Positions 35,207 through 43,595 of a DNA stretch of 64,000 nucleotides are shown in pieces; the stretch's first letter is position 1; each line of letters opens with the position of its first letter. The notes under the pieces were generated by a model, which was not told where the DNA came from, did not search any database, and saw only the letters and a program-made list of their open reading frames with translations. This stretch comes from Hungatella sp. UBA3048. GTDB taxonomy: Bacteria > Bacillota > Clostridia > Lachnospirales > Lachnospiraceae. A program made the position numbers and the translations under genes. The stretch is taken from NCBI GenBank assembly GCA_002367105.1, contig DFCS01000020.1:124001-188000 (forward strand), written 5' to 3'.

Positions 35207-35235
35207 AAATAAATAAATAAAATCAAATAAAAATA

Positions 35236-35264
35236 TTGCAAAACCGGATACAATATGCTACAAT
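35236..35264 (+). promoter_or_regulatory. Promoter of importer/mtnK/mtnA operon
   Basis: TTGCAA (35236-35241) and TACAAT (35259-35264) are separated by exactly 17 bases, about 75 bases before the binding-protein start codon. The tandem repeats end 30 bases upstream of the -35. Confidence 0.65.
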
Positions 35265-35338
35265 TTCTACAGGAAGGACAGGTTGGGTGTGTCCGGAATA
35301 GAAAACTATATTTTATATTCTTAAAGGAGGTTTACTTT

Positions 35339-36517
35339 ATGAAAAAGAAGTTAGCAATGGTGCTTGCAGCAGCAATGGTATTATCAACAACTGCATGCGG
35401 AAGCAGCGGCACAGCTGCTACAGCTGCACCGGCATCCACAGAAGCAAAGACGGAAGCTGCTAAGACGGAACCGGCGACTACAGCGGAGAAGGTAGAAAAC
35501 GCCCAGTCCACAGGCTCTCTGGCAGGAAAGAAAATCGCCGTTGTGCGGAACCTGGCAGCAGGAGACCATACCCAGCAGTTTTTAGATGGCTGTGTATCCG
35601 AGGGGAAGAAGTTTGGCTGGACCGTAGACACTTTTGTAACGGACGGCGATGATGCAAAGGCTCAGGAGACTGTGGCTCAGGTTATTGCAAAAGATTATCA
35701 GGGAATTATCGTATCGCACGGACAGCTTTCTTATTCCTATGATATGTTAAAGCCTGCCAGGGACAAAGGTATGGAGGTTGTTACCTTTGATACCATGCCA
35801 TTTAAGGGCGGCGATGCAAGCGGCGAGCTTCTTTCCGGTGTAACTTCTACCGCTCAGAACGATCAGGCGCTGGCCGAGCTTTCCCTTGGCTACATGATGA
35901 AAGAGTTTGAAGCAAAAGGCGGAAAGTACCCAATGAAAGTTTTAAAGACCTTCATGGGCCCTGGAATCCCTCCGTTAGACAGACGTAACGAAATCTATAC
36001 CAAGCTGGAAGCAGAAGGCAAGATCCAGACTCTGGAAGTGATTGCACCATCTGATTCAGCCAATGCCCGCGGCGATATGACCAACAAGACAGCTGCTATT
36101 CTTCCAAAATATCCGGAAGGTTCCGTAGATGCCATCTGGGGCTGCTACGATGAGCTGGCAAAGGGCGTATTACAGGCATTAAACGATGCAGGCCGTACCG
36201 ATATCCCAATGTATACCATTGACGTATCAAACGATGACATTCAGTTAATGGTAAAGAATCCTGATGTATGGAAATCTACCGCAGCCGTTGATCCGAAACT
36301 GATCGGTATTGTAGATGCCCGTCTTCTGGCTCTTAAATTTATGGGAGAAGAGACACCGGATTACTTTAACTTAAATGCATGCAACATTGAAACAACCCAG
36401 CTTAATGCTCAGACAACCATGAGCGATTTGAGCAGCATCATTGACGGATGGGGCGATGCCGAAGACCCTAGGGGTGCTTTATATACTGACGCAATCAAGA
36501 ACAAATATGTAAATTAA
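35339..36517 (+). CDS. Sugar ABC transporter substrate-binding lipoprotein (ribose/nucleoside type)
   Basis: This 392-residue lipoprotein has signal peptide MKKKLAMVLAAAMVLSTTAC with lipobox Cys 20, an Ala/Thr/Glu linker, and a type I periplasmic sugar-binding domain (KIAVVRNLAAGDHTQQFLDGC; GIIVSHGQLSY; VDAIWGCYDELAKGVLQAL). Start ATG 35339 follows AAAGGAGG; an upstream in-frame start at 35255 overlaps the promoter. It is the first gene of an operon with RbsA- and RbsC-type subunits, MtnK and MtnA, so the ligand is predicted to be 5-methylthioribose, 5-deoxyribose or a related 5-modified pentose. That ligand is inference from the kinase and isomerase. Confidence 0.9.
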   Translation: MKKKLAMVLAAAMVLSTTACGSSGTAATAAPASTEAKTEAAKTEPATTAEKVENAQSTGSLAGKKIAVVRNLAAGDHTQQFLDGCVSEGKKFGWTVDTFVTDGDDAKAQETVAQVIAKDYQGIIVSHGQLSYSYDMLKPARDKGMEVVTFDTMPFKGGDASGELLSGVTSTAQNDQALAELSLGYMMKEFEAKGGKYPMKVLKTFMGPGIPPLDRRNEIYTKLEAEGKIQTLEVIAPSDSANARGDMTNKTAAILPKYPEGSVDAIWGCYDELAKGVLQALNDAGRTDIPMYTIDVSNDDIQLMVKNPDVWKSTAAVDPKLIGIVDARLLALKFMGEETPDYFNLNACNIETTQLNAQTTMSDLSSIIDGWGDAEDPRGALYTDAIKNKYVN

Positions 36518-36559
36518 AGAAACAATCTGTATTCATTACATAATTAAGGAAGAGATGCC

Positions 36560-38071
36560 ATGACCGAAGTAAAACTTGAAATGAAAGATATATCCATCGA
36601 ATTTCCTGGAGTTAAGGCTTTGGATGGAGTTGATTTTGGTCTGAAAAGTGGTACGATTCATGCGCTTGTAGGTGCAAATGGCGCAGGTAAGTCCACCTTG
36701 ATGAAAGTGCTTGCCGGCGTCAATACGCATTATACAGGACAAATTTACGTTGGAGGGGAACCGGTGGAAATCCGGTGCCCCAAAGACGCAAAAAATCTTG
36801 GGATAGAAATCGTATTTCAGGAAGTTGACACCGCGCTGATTCCCTATCTGTCCGTGGCTGAGAATGTAATGTTCAATACTCTGGTCAATAAAATGGGGCG
36901 AAAGCAAATCGTGCACTGGAAAGAGATCAGACAGGCAGCAGAAACGGTATTAAAGAAATTAAATGTAGATGTGGATATTAATAAACAGGTATCAGGACTT
37001 ACCCTGGCACAAAAACAGATGGTTCTCATAGCCAGATGCGTGGCGGAAAAGTGCCGGTTCCTGATTTTGGATGAACCCACGGCCCCTCTTTCCAATTCCG
37101 AGACACTGGAATTGTTCCGGGTGGTGCGTGAGCTGGCGAAAGAGAATGTGGGAGTCGTGTTTATTTCCCACCGGTTAAGTGAGCTTTATGAGATTTGTGA
37201 AAATATTACCATTATGAGGGACGGCAAACTGGTGACCGAACTGCCGCTTTCTAGAGAACTGGAAGTAAATACTCTTGTCGAATATATGTTAGGCCGTAGC
37301 TATGAGGATAATTACATCAAGAAAAAGTGCGAGATCGGCGGGCCGTTGCTTGAGATAGAAAACCTCTCCGAAAGGGAAGGGAAAGTAAAAGATATCAACA
37401 TGACCGTTTGCAAAGGAGAGATTATCGGCGTAGCAGGATTGGTGGGCGCCGGCAAGACAGAACTTTGCAAGACCCTGTTTTCCGCTTACCAGCAGTCAGG
37501 CGGCACCATGAAGTTAAACGGGAAAGTGATCAAGGCAAAAGGGCCTACCCAGGCCGTGAAACATGGACTTGCACTGGTTCCGGAGGAGCGGAGAAAAGAA
37601 GGTGTCCTGATTTCAGACCCGGTTGTATCCAATATTTCTGTGGCAGCCATGGAAAAATATACGAACCGGCTTTCTGTAGTAAACAAGAAGCGGGAAAAAG
37701 AGGATGCCAAAAATATGATTCGCGGCCTTGGAATCAAGACCCCATCCGAGAACCAGGTTGTTGCCCTGCTGTCCGGCGGAAACCAGCAGAAGGTGGTCGT
37801 TGGAAAATGGCTGAATAAGGATTCGGAGGTCTATATATTTGACGAGCCGACCAAAGGGATCGACGTGGGAGCCAAGCAGGACATGTATGAGTTGATTGAA
37901 GGCTTGGCAGCCAGGGGAAAAGGTATAATTTATGCCACCTGCGAATTCCAGGAAATATTAAGTATCTGCGACCGCATCTATGTGATGTATGACGGAGAAA
38001 TCATTAAAGAATTAAACGCAGCAGATACGAACGAAAAAGAACTGCTTTACTATTCGACAGGAGGTAAATGA
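36560..38071 (+). CDS. Sugar ABC transporter ATP-binding protein with two ATPase domains (RbsA/MglA type)
   Basis: This 503-residue protein contains two ABC domains. The first has Walker A GANGAGKST and Walker B LILDEPTAPLS. The second has GLVGAGKTE, signature LSGGNQQKVVVGKWL and YIFDEPTKGID. A duplicated ATPase of about 500 residues is the hallmark of ribose/galactose-type importers. It works with the lipoprotein upstream and the permease two bases downstream. Confidence 0.95.
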   Translation: MTEVKLEMKDISIEFPGVKALDGVDFGLKSGTIHALVGANGAGKSTLMKVLAGVNTHYTGQIYVGGEPVEIRCPKDAKNLGIEIVFQEVDTALIPYLSVAENVMFNTLVNKMGRKQIVHWKEIRQAAETVLKKLNVDVDINKQVSGLTLAQKQMVLIARCVAEKCRFLILDEPTAPLSNSETLELFRVVRELAKENVGVVFISHRLSELYEICENITIMRDGKLVTELPLSRELEVNTLVEYMLGRSYEDNYIKKKCEIGGPLLEIENLSEREGKVKDINMTVCKGEIIGVAGLVGAGKTELCKTLFSAYQQSGGTMKLNGKVIKAKGPTQAVKHGLALVPEERRKEGVLISDPVVSNISVAAMEKYTNRLSVVNKKREKEDAKNMIRGLGIKTPSENQVVALLSGGNQQKVVVGKWLNKDSEVYIFDEPTKGIDVGAKQDMYELIEGLAARGKGIIYATCEFQEILSICDRIYVMYDGEIIKELNAADTNEKELLYYSTGGK

Positions 38072-38072
38072 T

Positions 38073-39092
38073 ATGTCTGGTGCAGAGAAGGTAAAAAAGA
38101 AAAGGAACGTTGGGGATTTTGTGACAAAATGGGGTACCATCGCAACGATGCTTATCATGTTCATCCTGTTTACGTTTGGAAACTGGAGCAAGGATACGGG
38201 AACGAGCATGTTTCTGACCCAGTCCAATATGATCACGATCCTTCGTGCGGTATCCATCACCACCATCATTGCAATCGGTCTTACGTTTGCCCTGGCGGTA
38301 AACGGCATGGACCTTTCCATTGGAGCTACGGCTCAGTTTGCCAATGTTTTTGTTATGACGTGCTTTGTATGGCACAACATCAATATCGGTGTTTCCATCA
38401 TTCTTACGGTGCTCATATGCTTAAGTGTTGCGGTCATCAACAGCATTTTGATCGTTAAATTCAAGATACCGGATATGGTTGCGGCACTTTCCGTAATGTT
38501 TATGTATCAGGGAGTTTCCATGACCTATTCCAAGGGCGGCGCAATCACCGAGCGTATGACACGCGCTGATGGTACCCAGGCTCCCGGCCTTGTTCCCGAA
38601 GCCTTCCGGGCATTGGGAAAGGAACCATGGCTGATTATCATCATGATCTGCGTGGTGCTGTTTGCATACTTTTTCTTAAATTACACCAAACACGGCAGAT
38701 ACATGTATGCGGTAGGAGGAAACCCTGAGGCGGCCCAGCTTTCCGGAATTCCGGTAGCAAAGTACAAGATCCTTGCATACTTTCTGTCAGCTGCCTTTGC
38801 TTCAATCGGCGGAATCTGTCTGGCAGCACGTGTGGGAACGGCGCAGATTTCAGCAGGTGATGCATACCTGATGCCATCTGTATGTGCGGCCTATATCGGG
38901 TTTTCTGTATTGGGCGCCGGAAAAGCCAACGCTTTTGGTACCTTTGCGGGAGCGGTGCTTGTAGGTATGCTGGAGAACGGTCTTATCATGATGTCCGTGC
39001 CTTATTACGCCATGAACATCATAAAGGGAGCAGTCCTTGCCATTGCCCTTGCCATGACCTATGCAAGCGGCAAGACAAAAAATGTAAACTAA
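38073..39092 (+). CDS. Sugar ABC transporter permease (RbsC type)
   Basis: This 339-residue membrane protein has about ten hydrophobic segments and the BPD_transp_2 pattern (NGMDLSIGATAQFANVFVM; GRYMYAVGGNPEAAQLSGIPV; GAGKANAFGTFAGAVLVGMLENGL). It is the sole permease of the importer, acting as a homodimer. AGGAGG sits inside the end of the ATPase gene, so the two are coupled. Confidence 0.94.
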   Translation: MSGAEKVKKKRNVGDFVTKWGTIATMLIMFILFTFGNWSKDTGTSMFLTQSNMITILRAVSITTIIAIGLTFALAVNGMDLSIGATAQFANVFVMTCFVWHNINIGVSIILTVLICLSVAVINSILIVKFKIPDMVAALSVMFMYQGVSMTYSKGGAITERMTRADGTQAPGLVPEAFRALGKEPWLIIIMICVVLFAYFFLNYTKHGRYMYAVGGNPEAAQLSGIPVAKYKILAYFLSAAFASIGGICLAARVGTAQISAGDAYLMPSVCAAYIGFSVLGAGKANAFGTFAGAVLVGMLENGLIMMSVPYYAMNIIKGAVLAIALAMTYASGKTKNVN

Positions 39093-39125
39093 TAACGTTA
39101 TATTGATCAGGGGAAGGTGACAGGA

Positions 39126-40358
39126 ATGTCTAAATACGACAGTTATTTTTTGATGAAAGCGGAAGAGGTACCGGAATATGTAAAAGAGAAGCTTACCTAT
39201 TTTAATGCGGATGCCAGGCTGGAATGTAAGGAGATCGGAGACGGAAACTTAAACTACGTGTTTCGCGTAAAAGATCCTGCAAGCGGGAAAACCATCATTG
39301 TGAAGCAGGCAGGAGAAGCGCTTCGTATTTCAGCAGAAATGCATGTTTCCACCGACCGCGGAAGAATTGAAGCAAAGATTCTTGGGATCCAGGATTCTTA
39401 TGCTCCGGGGCTGGTTCCGAAGGTTTACCTGTATGACGGAACCATGTGTGCCATGGTCATGGAGGATATGATCGGTCATACCATGATGCGTACCGGTCTG
39501 TTAAAGCATGAGACTTATCCAAAATTTGCGGATCATGTGACTACTTTTATGGTTAATTCCCTTCTGCGCACAACGGATATTGTCCTGGGACACAAAGAGA
39601 AAAAAGAGCTGGTTAAAAGCTTTATCAATCCGGACCTGTGCGAGATTTCAGAGGATCTGGTATACAGCGAACCCTTTATTGATTACAACCACAGGAACAA
39701 TGTATTTCCGCCCAATGCAGATTTTGTAAAGAAGGAACTGTACGAGGATCAGGCTTTGCATCTGGAAGCAGCCAAGCTGAAATTTGAGTTCATGAACAAT
39801 GCCCAGTCTCTGATTCATGGAGATTTACATACTGGTTCTGTGTTTATCAATAAAGAGCACACTTACATCTTTGATCCGGAATTTGCCTTCTTCGGACCCA
39901 TGGGCTATGATATCGGCAACGTCATAGCAAATATGTTTTTTGCATGGTGCAACGGTGACGCTACCATCGAGGATGAAGAGGAAAAGGAGGAGTTCTGCGG
40001 CTGGTGCTTAAGTACGATCTCCGACATTGTAGACTTATTTATTGAAAAATACAACAAGGTCTTTGATGAGCACGTAACGGAAACCATGGCAAAGGTCCCG
40101 GGATTTAAGGAGTGGTATCTGGAAGGAATCCTTTCCGACACTGCAGGTGTGGCAGGACTGGAATCCATCCGCCGGACCGTAGGAATGGCTAATGTCATTG
40201 ATATTACCACGATTCCCGATGAGGAAAAACGGGCCAGGGCCGAAAAGACCGTCATTACGCTGGCAAAGAATTATATTATGAACCGCCGCAGCTTCCGGAG
40301 CGGAGAAGATTATTTGAATGCAATTAAAGCGGCAATAGATAAATTTGGAAGCCGGTAA
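39126..40358 (+). CDS. mtnK: 5-methylthioribose kinase family protein
   Basis: This 410-residue protein-kinase-fold enzyme matches MtnK: GDGNLNYVFRVKD near the N-terminus (ATP loop), IVKQAGEALR (Lys), the catalytic loop LIHGDLHTGSVFI and metal Asp in FDPEFAFFGPMGYDIGN, followed by the SIRRTVGMANV region. MtnK phosphorylates C1 of 5-methylthioribose; relatives may accept 5-deoxyribose. ATG 39126 is preferred over GTG 39117 by ribosome-site spacing. It sits between the importer and MtnA, so imported free sugar is its likely substrate. Confidence 0.92.
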   Translation: MSKYDSYFLMKAEEVPEYVKEKLTYFNADARLECKEIGDGNLNYVFRVKDPASGKTIIVKQAGEALRISAEMHVSTDRGRIEAKILGIQDSYAPGLVPKVYLYDGTMCAMVMEDMIGHTMMRTGLLKHETYPKFADHVTTFMVNSLLRTTDIVLGHKEKKELVKSFINPDLCEISEDLVYSEPFIDYNHRNNVFPPNADFVKKELYEDQALHLEAAKLKFEFMNNAQSLIHGDLHTGSVFINKEHTYIFDPEFAFFGPMGYDIGNVIANMFFAWCNGDATIEDEEEKEEFCGWCLSTISDIVDLFIEKYNKVFDEHVTETMAKVPGFKEWYLEGILSDTAGVAGLESIRRTVGMANVIDITTIPDEEKRARAEKTVITLAKNYIMNRRSFRSGEDYLNAIKAAIDKFGSR

Positions 40359-40405
40359 TACGGGATTGAAAGCCGGTAACAAGAAAGGGATTTTAGGAGG
40401 CAAAA

Positions 40406-41512
40406 ATGAGCGAAGAAACAAAAAAATCCATCATGGACTATGATACCGTTGCCCTTGATGAAGTGAACAATGCCCTGGTCATCATTGACCAGACGCAGCT
40501 GCCATATCATACGGAAATCCTTTCCCTGACAAAACAGGAGGATATCTGGAATGCAATCTATCTTCTTCAGGTAAGAGGGGCACCTGCCATCGGTGTGGCG
40601 GCAGCCATTGGCATCTATCTGGCTGCGCGGGAGATCAAAGCAGATCGTTTTGATGATTTTTATGCAGAGTTTCAAAAGGCAAAGGACTATCTTGATTCCG
40701 CGCGTCCCACTGCTGTTAATTTATCATGGGCGCTTAAACGGATGGAACAGGTGGTTCTGAAAAATAATGAGAAAACTGTTTCTGAGATCATTGAACTCCT
40801 TCATAAAGAGGCGATCGAGATCCGGGAAGAGGATATCTGGGTCTGCAAGATGATCGGGGAATATGGTCTGTCTCTTGTAAAGCCGGGCGACGGCCTTCTG
40901 ACTCACTGCAATGCCGGGCAGCTGGCAACGGTAAAGTACGGAACCGCAACAGCTCCCATGTATCTGGGACACGAAAGAGGCTATGGCTTCCGCATCTTTT
41001 CGGACGAGACAAGACCCCTTCTTCAGGGAGCGAGACTGACCTCTTTCGAATTAAAGGAGTCTGGTCTTGATGTTACGGTGATTTGCGATAACATGTCAGC
41101 GACAGTCATGAGAAATGGCTGGGTCGATGCCGTATTTGTAGGCTGTGACCGGGTGGCTGCCAACGGAGATACGGCAAACAAGATCGGAACCTCCATGGTA
41201 GCCCTGGCAGCCAAACGCTACGGTGTGCCCATGTATATCTGCGCCCCAACCTCCACCATTGATATGAACACTCTTACCGGTAAGGAGATCCACATTGAAG
41301 AACGTCCGGCAGAGGAAGTGGTGGAAATGTGGTATAAAAAACGGATGGCACCGGAAGGCGTAAAGGTATTTAATCCTGCCTTTGATGTGACGGATAATGA
41401 TCTGATCGCGGGGATCGTGACGGAATACGGGATCGCCAGAGCGCCCTATACAGAATCATTAAAAGAAATATTCAGGAAAAAGGAAGAAGCCCTGAAAGCA
41501 AAGGAAATGTAA
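40406..41512 (+). CDS. mtnA: 5-methylthioribose-1-phosphate isomerase family protein
   Basis: This 368-residue isomerase is related to eIF2B subunits. It has VRGAPAIGVAAA, SARPTAVNLSWAL, the catalytic Cys in HCNAGQLAT (C168), TRPLLQGARLT and the catalytic Asp in GCDRVAANGDTANKIGT (D248). It converts the aldose 1-phosphate to the 5-substituted ribulose 1-phosphate. The downstream methionine-salvage enzymes (dehydratase, enolase/phosphatase, dioxygenase) are absent; instead a DHAP-forming aldolase follows across the DeoR gene, as in DHAP-shunt loci. Confidence 0.94.
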   Translation: MSEETKKSIMDYDTVALDEVNNALVIIDQTQLPYHTEILSLTKQEDIWNAIYLLQVRGAPAIGVAAAIGIYLAAREIKADRFDDFYAEFQKAKDYLDSARPTAVNLSWALKRMEQVVLKNNEKTVSEIIELLHKEAIEIREEDIWVCKMIGEYGLSLVKPGDGLLTHCNAGQLATVKYGTATAPMYLGHERGYGFRIFSDETRPLLQGARLTSFELKESGLDVTVICDNMSATVMRNGWVDAVFVGCDRVAANGDTANKIGTSMVALAAKRYGVPMYICAPTSTIDMNTLTGKEIHIEERPAEEVVEMWYKKRMAPEGVKVFNPAFDVTDNDLIAGIVTEYGIARAPYTESLKEIFRKKEEALKAKEM

Positions 41513-41541
41513 TCGGTTGTTGGCAGAACCTTACATAGGAA

Positions 41542-41576
41542 AAGAGGATGTCTCATGGGAACTGGGACATCCTCTT
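41542..41576. terminator. Terminator between convergent mtnA and DeoR genes
   Basis: AAGAGGATGTC (41542-41552) pairs with GACATCCTCTT (41566-41576) in an 11-bp perfect stem. A short T-run follows on the minus strand. Confidence 0.7.
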
Positions 41577-41588
41577 GCCAAAATCAGA

Positions 41589-42356
41589 TCATGCTTCCGC
41601 AGCTTCAAGAAGCTCTACGTTGTTTTTTAAGAGATATTCTCTCCATTGTTCATTCATCTGCTTGTCGGTGACCAGTCCTTTGATGGTTTCAAAACCGGAT
41701 ATCCGGATGAATGAGGTTTTATCGAACTTGGAGTGGTCGGCGATCAGATATACGTGATTGCTCCGGGTCATCAGTGTCTGGCGTATGGCGGCAATGGCTT
41801 CATTGGAATCGGTGATCCCATGTTCCATGGAAACGCTTCTGCAGGACATAAAGGTCTTGTCTAAGTAAAAGGATTCTAAGTTCCGGATTGCTGTATTTCC
41901 TACAAAGGCTTTGTCCCGGGGTGTATAGGATCCTCCGATGGAAATGAGGCGGATATCTTCTTTGTCATAAAGTTCATTGATGATCAGCAGGGAGTTTGTC
42001 ACCACGGTAAGGCGCATCCCCTGGAGCGCTTTTGCCAGCTGCAGGGATGTGGTAGAGGCATCTAAGAAAATGGAGTCGCCGTTGTGGATAACAGACAGGC
42101 ACTTTTTTGCGATAGCCTGCTTGCTTTCCATGTATGCGGTTTCCCGGATCGTTAATTCTACGTTATTCTCAACCCCATCTTGTATGAATGCACCGCCGTA
42201 TGTTCTGGTCAGGAATCCGTCATCCTCCAATTGCTTTAAATCCCGTCGGATGGTTTCTTCGGTCACGGAGAAGATTTTGGAAAGTTCGGTCACCGTAACG
42301 CTTTTCTTTTCTAAAATAATATCTTTGATCTTGGCTTTCCTTGTTACTGCTAACAT
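41589..42356 (-). CDS. DeoR-family transcriptional regulator
   Basis: This 255-residue regulator has an N-terminal winged HTH (IILEKKSVTVTELSKIFSVTEETIRRDLKQLEDDGF) and a DeoR C-terminal sensor domain (KQAIAKKCLSVIHNGDSIFLDASTTSLQLAKAL; DSNEAIAAIRQTLM; DHSKF). Such sensors bind a phosphorylated sugar. ATG 42356 is eight bases after AAGGA; ATG 42362 is also possible. It lies between the importer/mtnKA operon and the compartment operon, both preceded by the same A-rich repeats, and probably controls both. Confidence 0.93.
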   Translation of the reverse strand: MLAVTRKAKIKDIILEKKSVTVTELSKIFSVTEETIRRDLKQLEDDGFLTRTYGGAFIQDGVENNVELTIRETAYMESKQAIAKKCLSVIHNGDSIFLDASTTSLQLAKALQGMRLTVVTNSLLIINELYDKEDIRLISIGGSYTPRDKAFVGNTAIRNLESFYLDKTFMSCRSVSMEHGITDSNEAIAAIRQTLMTRSNHVYLIADHSKFDKTSFIRISGFETIKGLVTDKQMNEQWREYLLKNNVELLEAAEA

Positions 42357-42400
42357 AGGCATGTTCCTTTCTTTATGACAATAAAAGTTAATTAAAATAA

Positions 42401-42530
42401 AATGCAATATAAAACCATAGAAATCAAGTGGTATATAAGTATATTGTATAATTATTTTGTTTAAATGTAAAGGAGAAATAGCTGAAATAAAAATAAAACA
42501 GTAAAAACAGAAATAAAACAACATAAAACA
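42401..42530 (+). repeat. Tandem 10-bp A-rich operator-like repeats, copy 2
   Basis: AATGCAATATAAAAC lies at 42401-42415 on the DeoR side. Four contiguous 10-base units then fill 42491-42530 (AAATAAAACA, GTAAAAACAG, AAATAAAACA, ACATAAAACA) and end exactly at the -35 TTGACA of the compartment operon. ATAAAACAACATAAAACA (42513-42530) is identical to 35167-35184. The positions suit repression by the adjacent DeoR protein. Confidence 0.7.
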
Positions 42531-42559
42531 TTGACAAACAGACACAAAAATGGTAAAAA
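42531..42559 (+). promoter_or_regulatory. Promoter of the microcompartment operon
   Basis: A consensus -35 TTGACA (42531-42536) is followed after 17 bases by TAAAAA (42554-42559), a weak -10. The A-rich repeats abut the -35. GGAGG precedes the first start codon at 42627. Confidence 0.6.
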
Positions 42560-42626
42560 TACAGTATAAAAGAGGAAAGTTCGGACAGAGAGAACATGTA
42601 GTTGTTTGGACTTTGGAGGTAAAGAT

Positions 42627-43586
42627 ATGATGACAGTTCAAGGCGTAAAGTACATGTCTGATTTTGAGGCCAAAAAGGCAATTTTGGATATCGGCAGACG
42701 TATGTACGAAAAGGGCTTTGTAGCCTCGAATGATGGAAACATCAGCTGTAAGGTAGGGCCGAACACCATCTGGACGACTCCGACCGGGGTATCAAAGGGA
42801 TTTATGACTCAGGATATGCTGGTGAAGATGGATTTAAACGGAAAAGTGCTGATGGGAAGATGGAAGCCCTCCTCAGAAGTAAAGATGCATCTGCGAGTTT
42901 ATAAGGAAAATCCAGATGTGCAGGCAGTTACCCATGCCCATCCTTTGGTTGCGACCAGCTTTGCCATTGCCGGGATCAGTCTGGATGCCGCAATCCTTAC
43001 GGAAGCGGTCCTGGGGCTTGGGTCTATCCCGGTTGCAAAATACGCCACACCGGGTACAGAGGAAGTTCCTGATTCCATTGCACCCTTTGTGAAATCTCAC
43101 AATGGCGTGCTTCTTGCAAACCACGGAGCGCTGACCTGGGGAAAAGATATTCACCAGGCGTTTTACAGGCTGGAATCCATTGAATATTATGCGACTATAT
43201 TGATGTATACGGGCAATATCATCGGACGCCAGAATCTGCTTTCCTGTGATCAGGTAGATAAGCTGCTGGATATCCGGCATAAGCTTGGCATCACGGCAGG
43301 CGGGATTCCGCCGTGTTCCGTAGAAGTAACGAATATGAAGGATGTGGTTACGGCAGCAGATGTCCGCCCGGCAGAGCAGACAGGATCAGGACCGGTACTA
43401 AAGGGGGTAACATCCATTGTGAGGCCGAGAGAGAGCCAGCCGGTCTCCGGCTGCGGCTGTACCGGCGTGATGCAGAAGACCTTGACCTCAGAGGCGCAAA
43501 AGCCTGTGGAGGCGGAAGCTTTAGGTAAGGCAAAGAATGAAATCATAGCCGAAGTAGTGAGAAGAGTGATAGAGCAGCTAAACTAG
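42627..43586 (+). CDS. Class II aldolase (fuculose-1-phosphate aldolase family) with C-terminal encapsulation-type extension
   Basis: This 319-residue protein has a zinc aldolase core (1 to about 220): SNDGNIS, catalytic Glu84 in SSEVKMH, zinc His103 and His105 in THAHP, and His166 in NHGAL. Family members cleave ketose 1-phosphates to DHAP and an aldehyde. After the core comes a linker with a GCGCTG motif and a final amphipathic helix (NEIIAEVVRRVIEQL, about 303-318), the form of a BMC encapsulation peptide; ordinary fuculose aldolases end near residue 215-220. With MtnK and MtnA upstream, the predicted products are DHAP and 2-methylthioacetaldehyde or acetaldehyde. Confidence 0.92.
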   Translation: MMTVQGVKYMSDFEAKKAILDIGRRMYEKGFVASNDGNISCKVGPNTIWTTPTGVSKGFMTQDMLVKMDLNGKVLMGRWKPSSEVKMHLRVYKENPDVQAVTHAHPLVATSFAIAGISLDAAILTEAVLGLGSIPVAKYATPGTEEVPDSIAPFVKSHNGVLLANHGALTWGKDIHQAFYRLESIEYYATILMYTGNIIGRQNLLSCDQVDKLLDIRHKLGITAGGIPPCSVEVTNMKDVVTAADVRPAEQTGSGPVLKGVTSIVRPRESQPVSGCGCTGVMQKTLTSEAQKPVEAEALGKAKNEIIAEVVRRVIEQLN

Positions 43587-43595
43587 GAGGCAATC

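Larger units (their letters stand above)
34891..35235. other. Intergenic region: terminator and A-rich operator-like repeats
   Basis: This very A+T-rich stretch before the compartment-associated importer operon holds a terminator at 34943-35015 and, at 35165-35206, the tandem A-rich repeats shared with the DeoR promoter region. Between them only AT-rich sequence is seen, including TATAAT-like strings near 35135. No open frame of note and no recognised riboswitch. Confidence 0.6.

Noticed and set aside
34891..35338. Possible riboswitch before the importer operon
   Set aside because: The region is A-rich and poorly structured apart from the upstream terminator; no conserved aptamer pattern (SAM, purine, cobalamin) was recognised.
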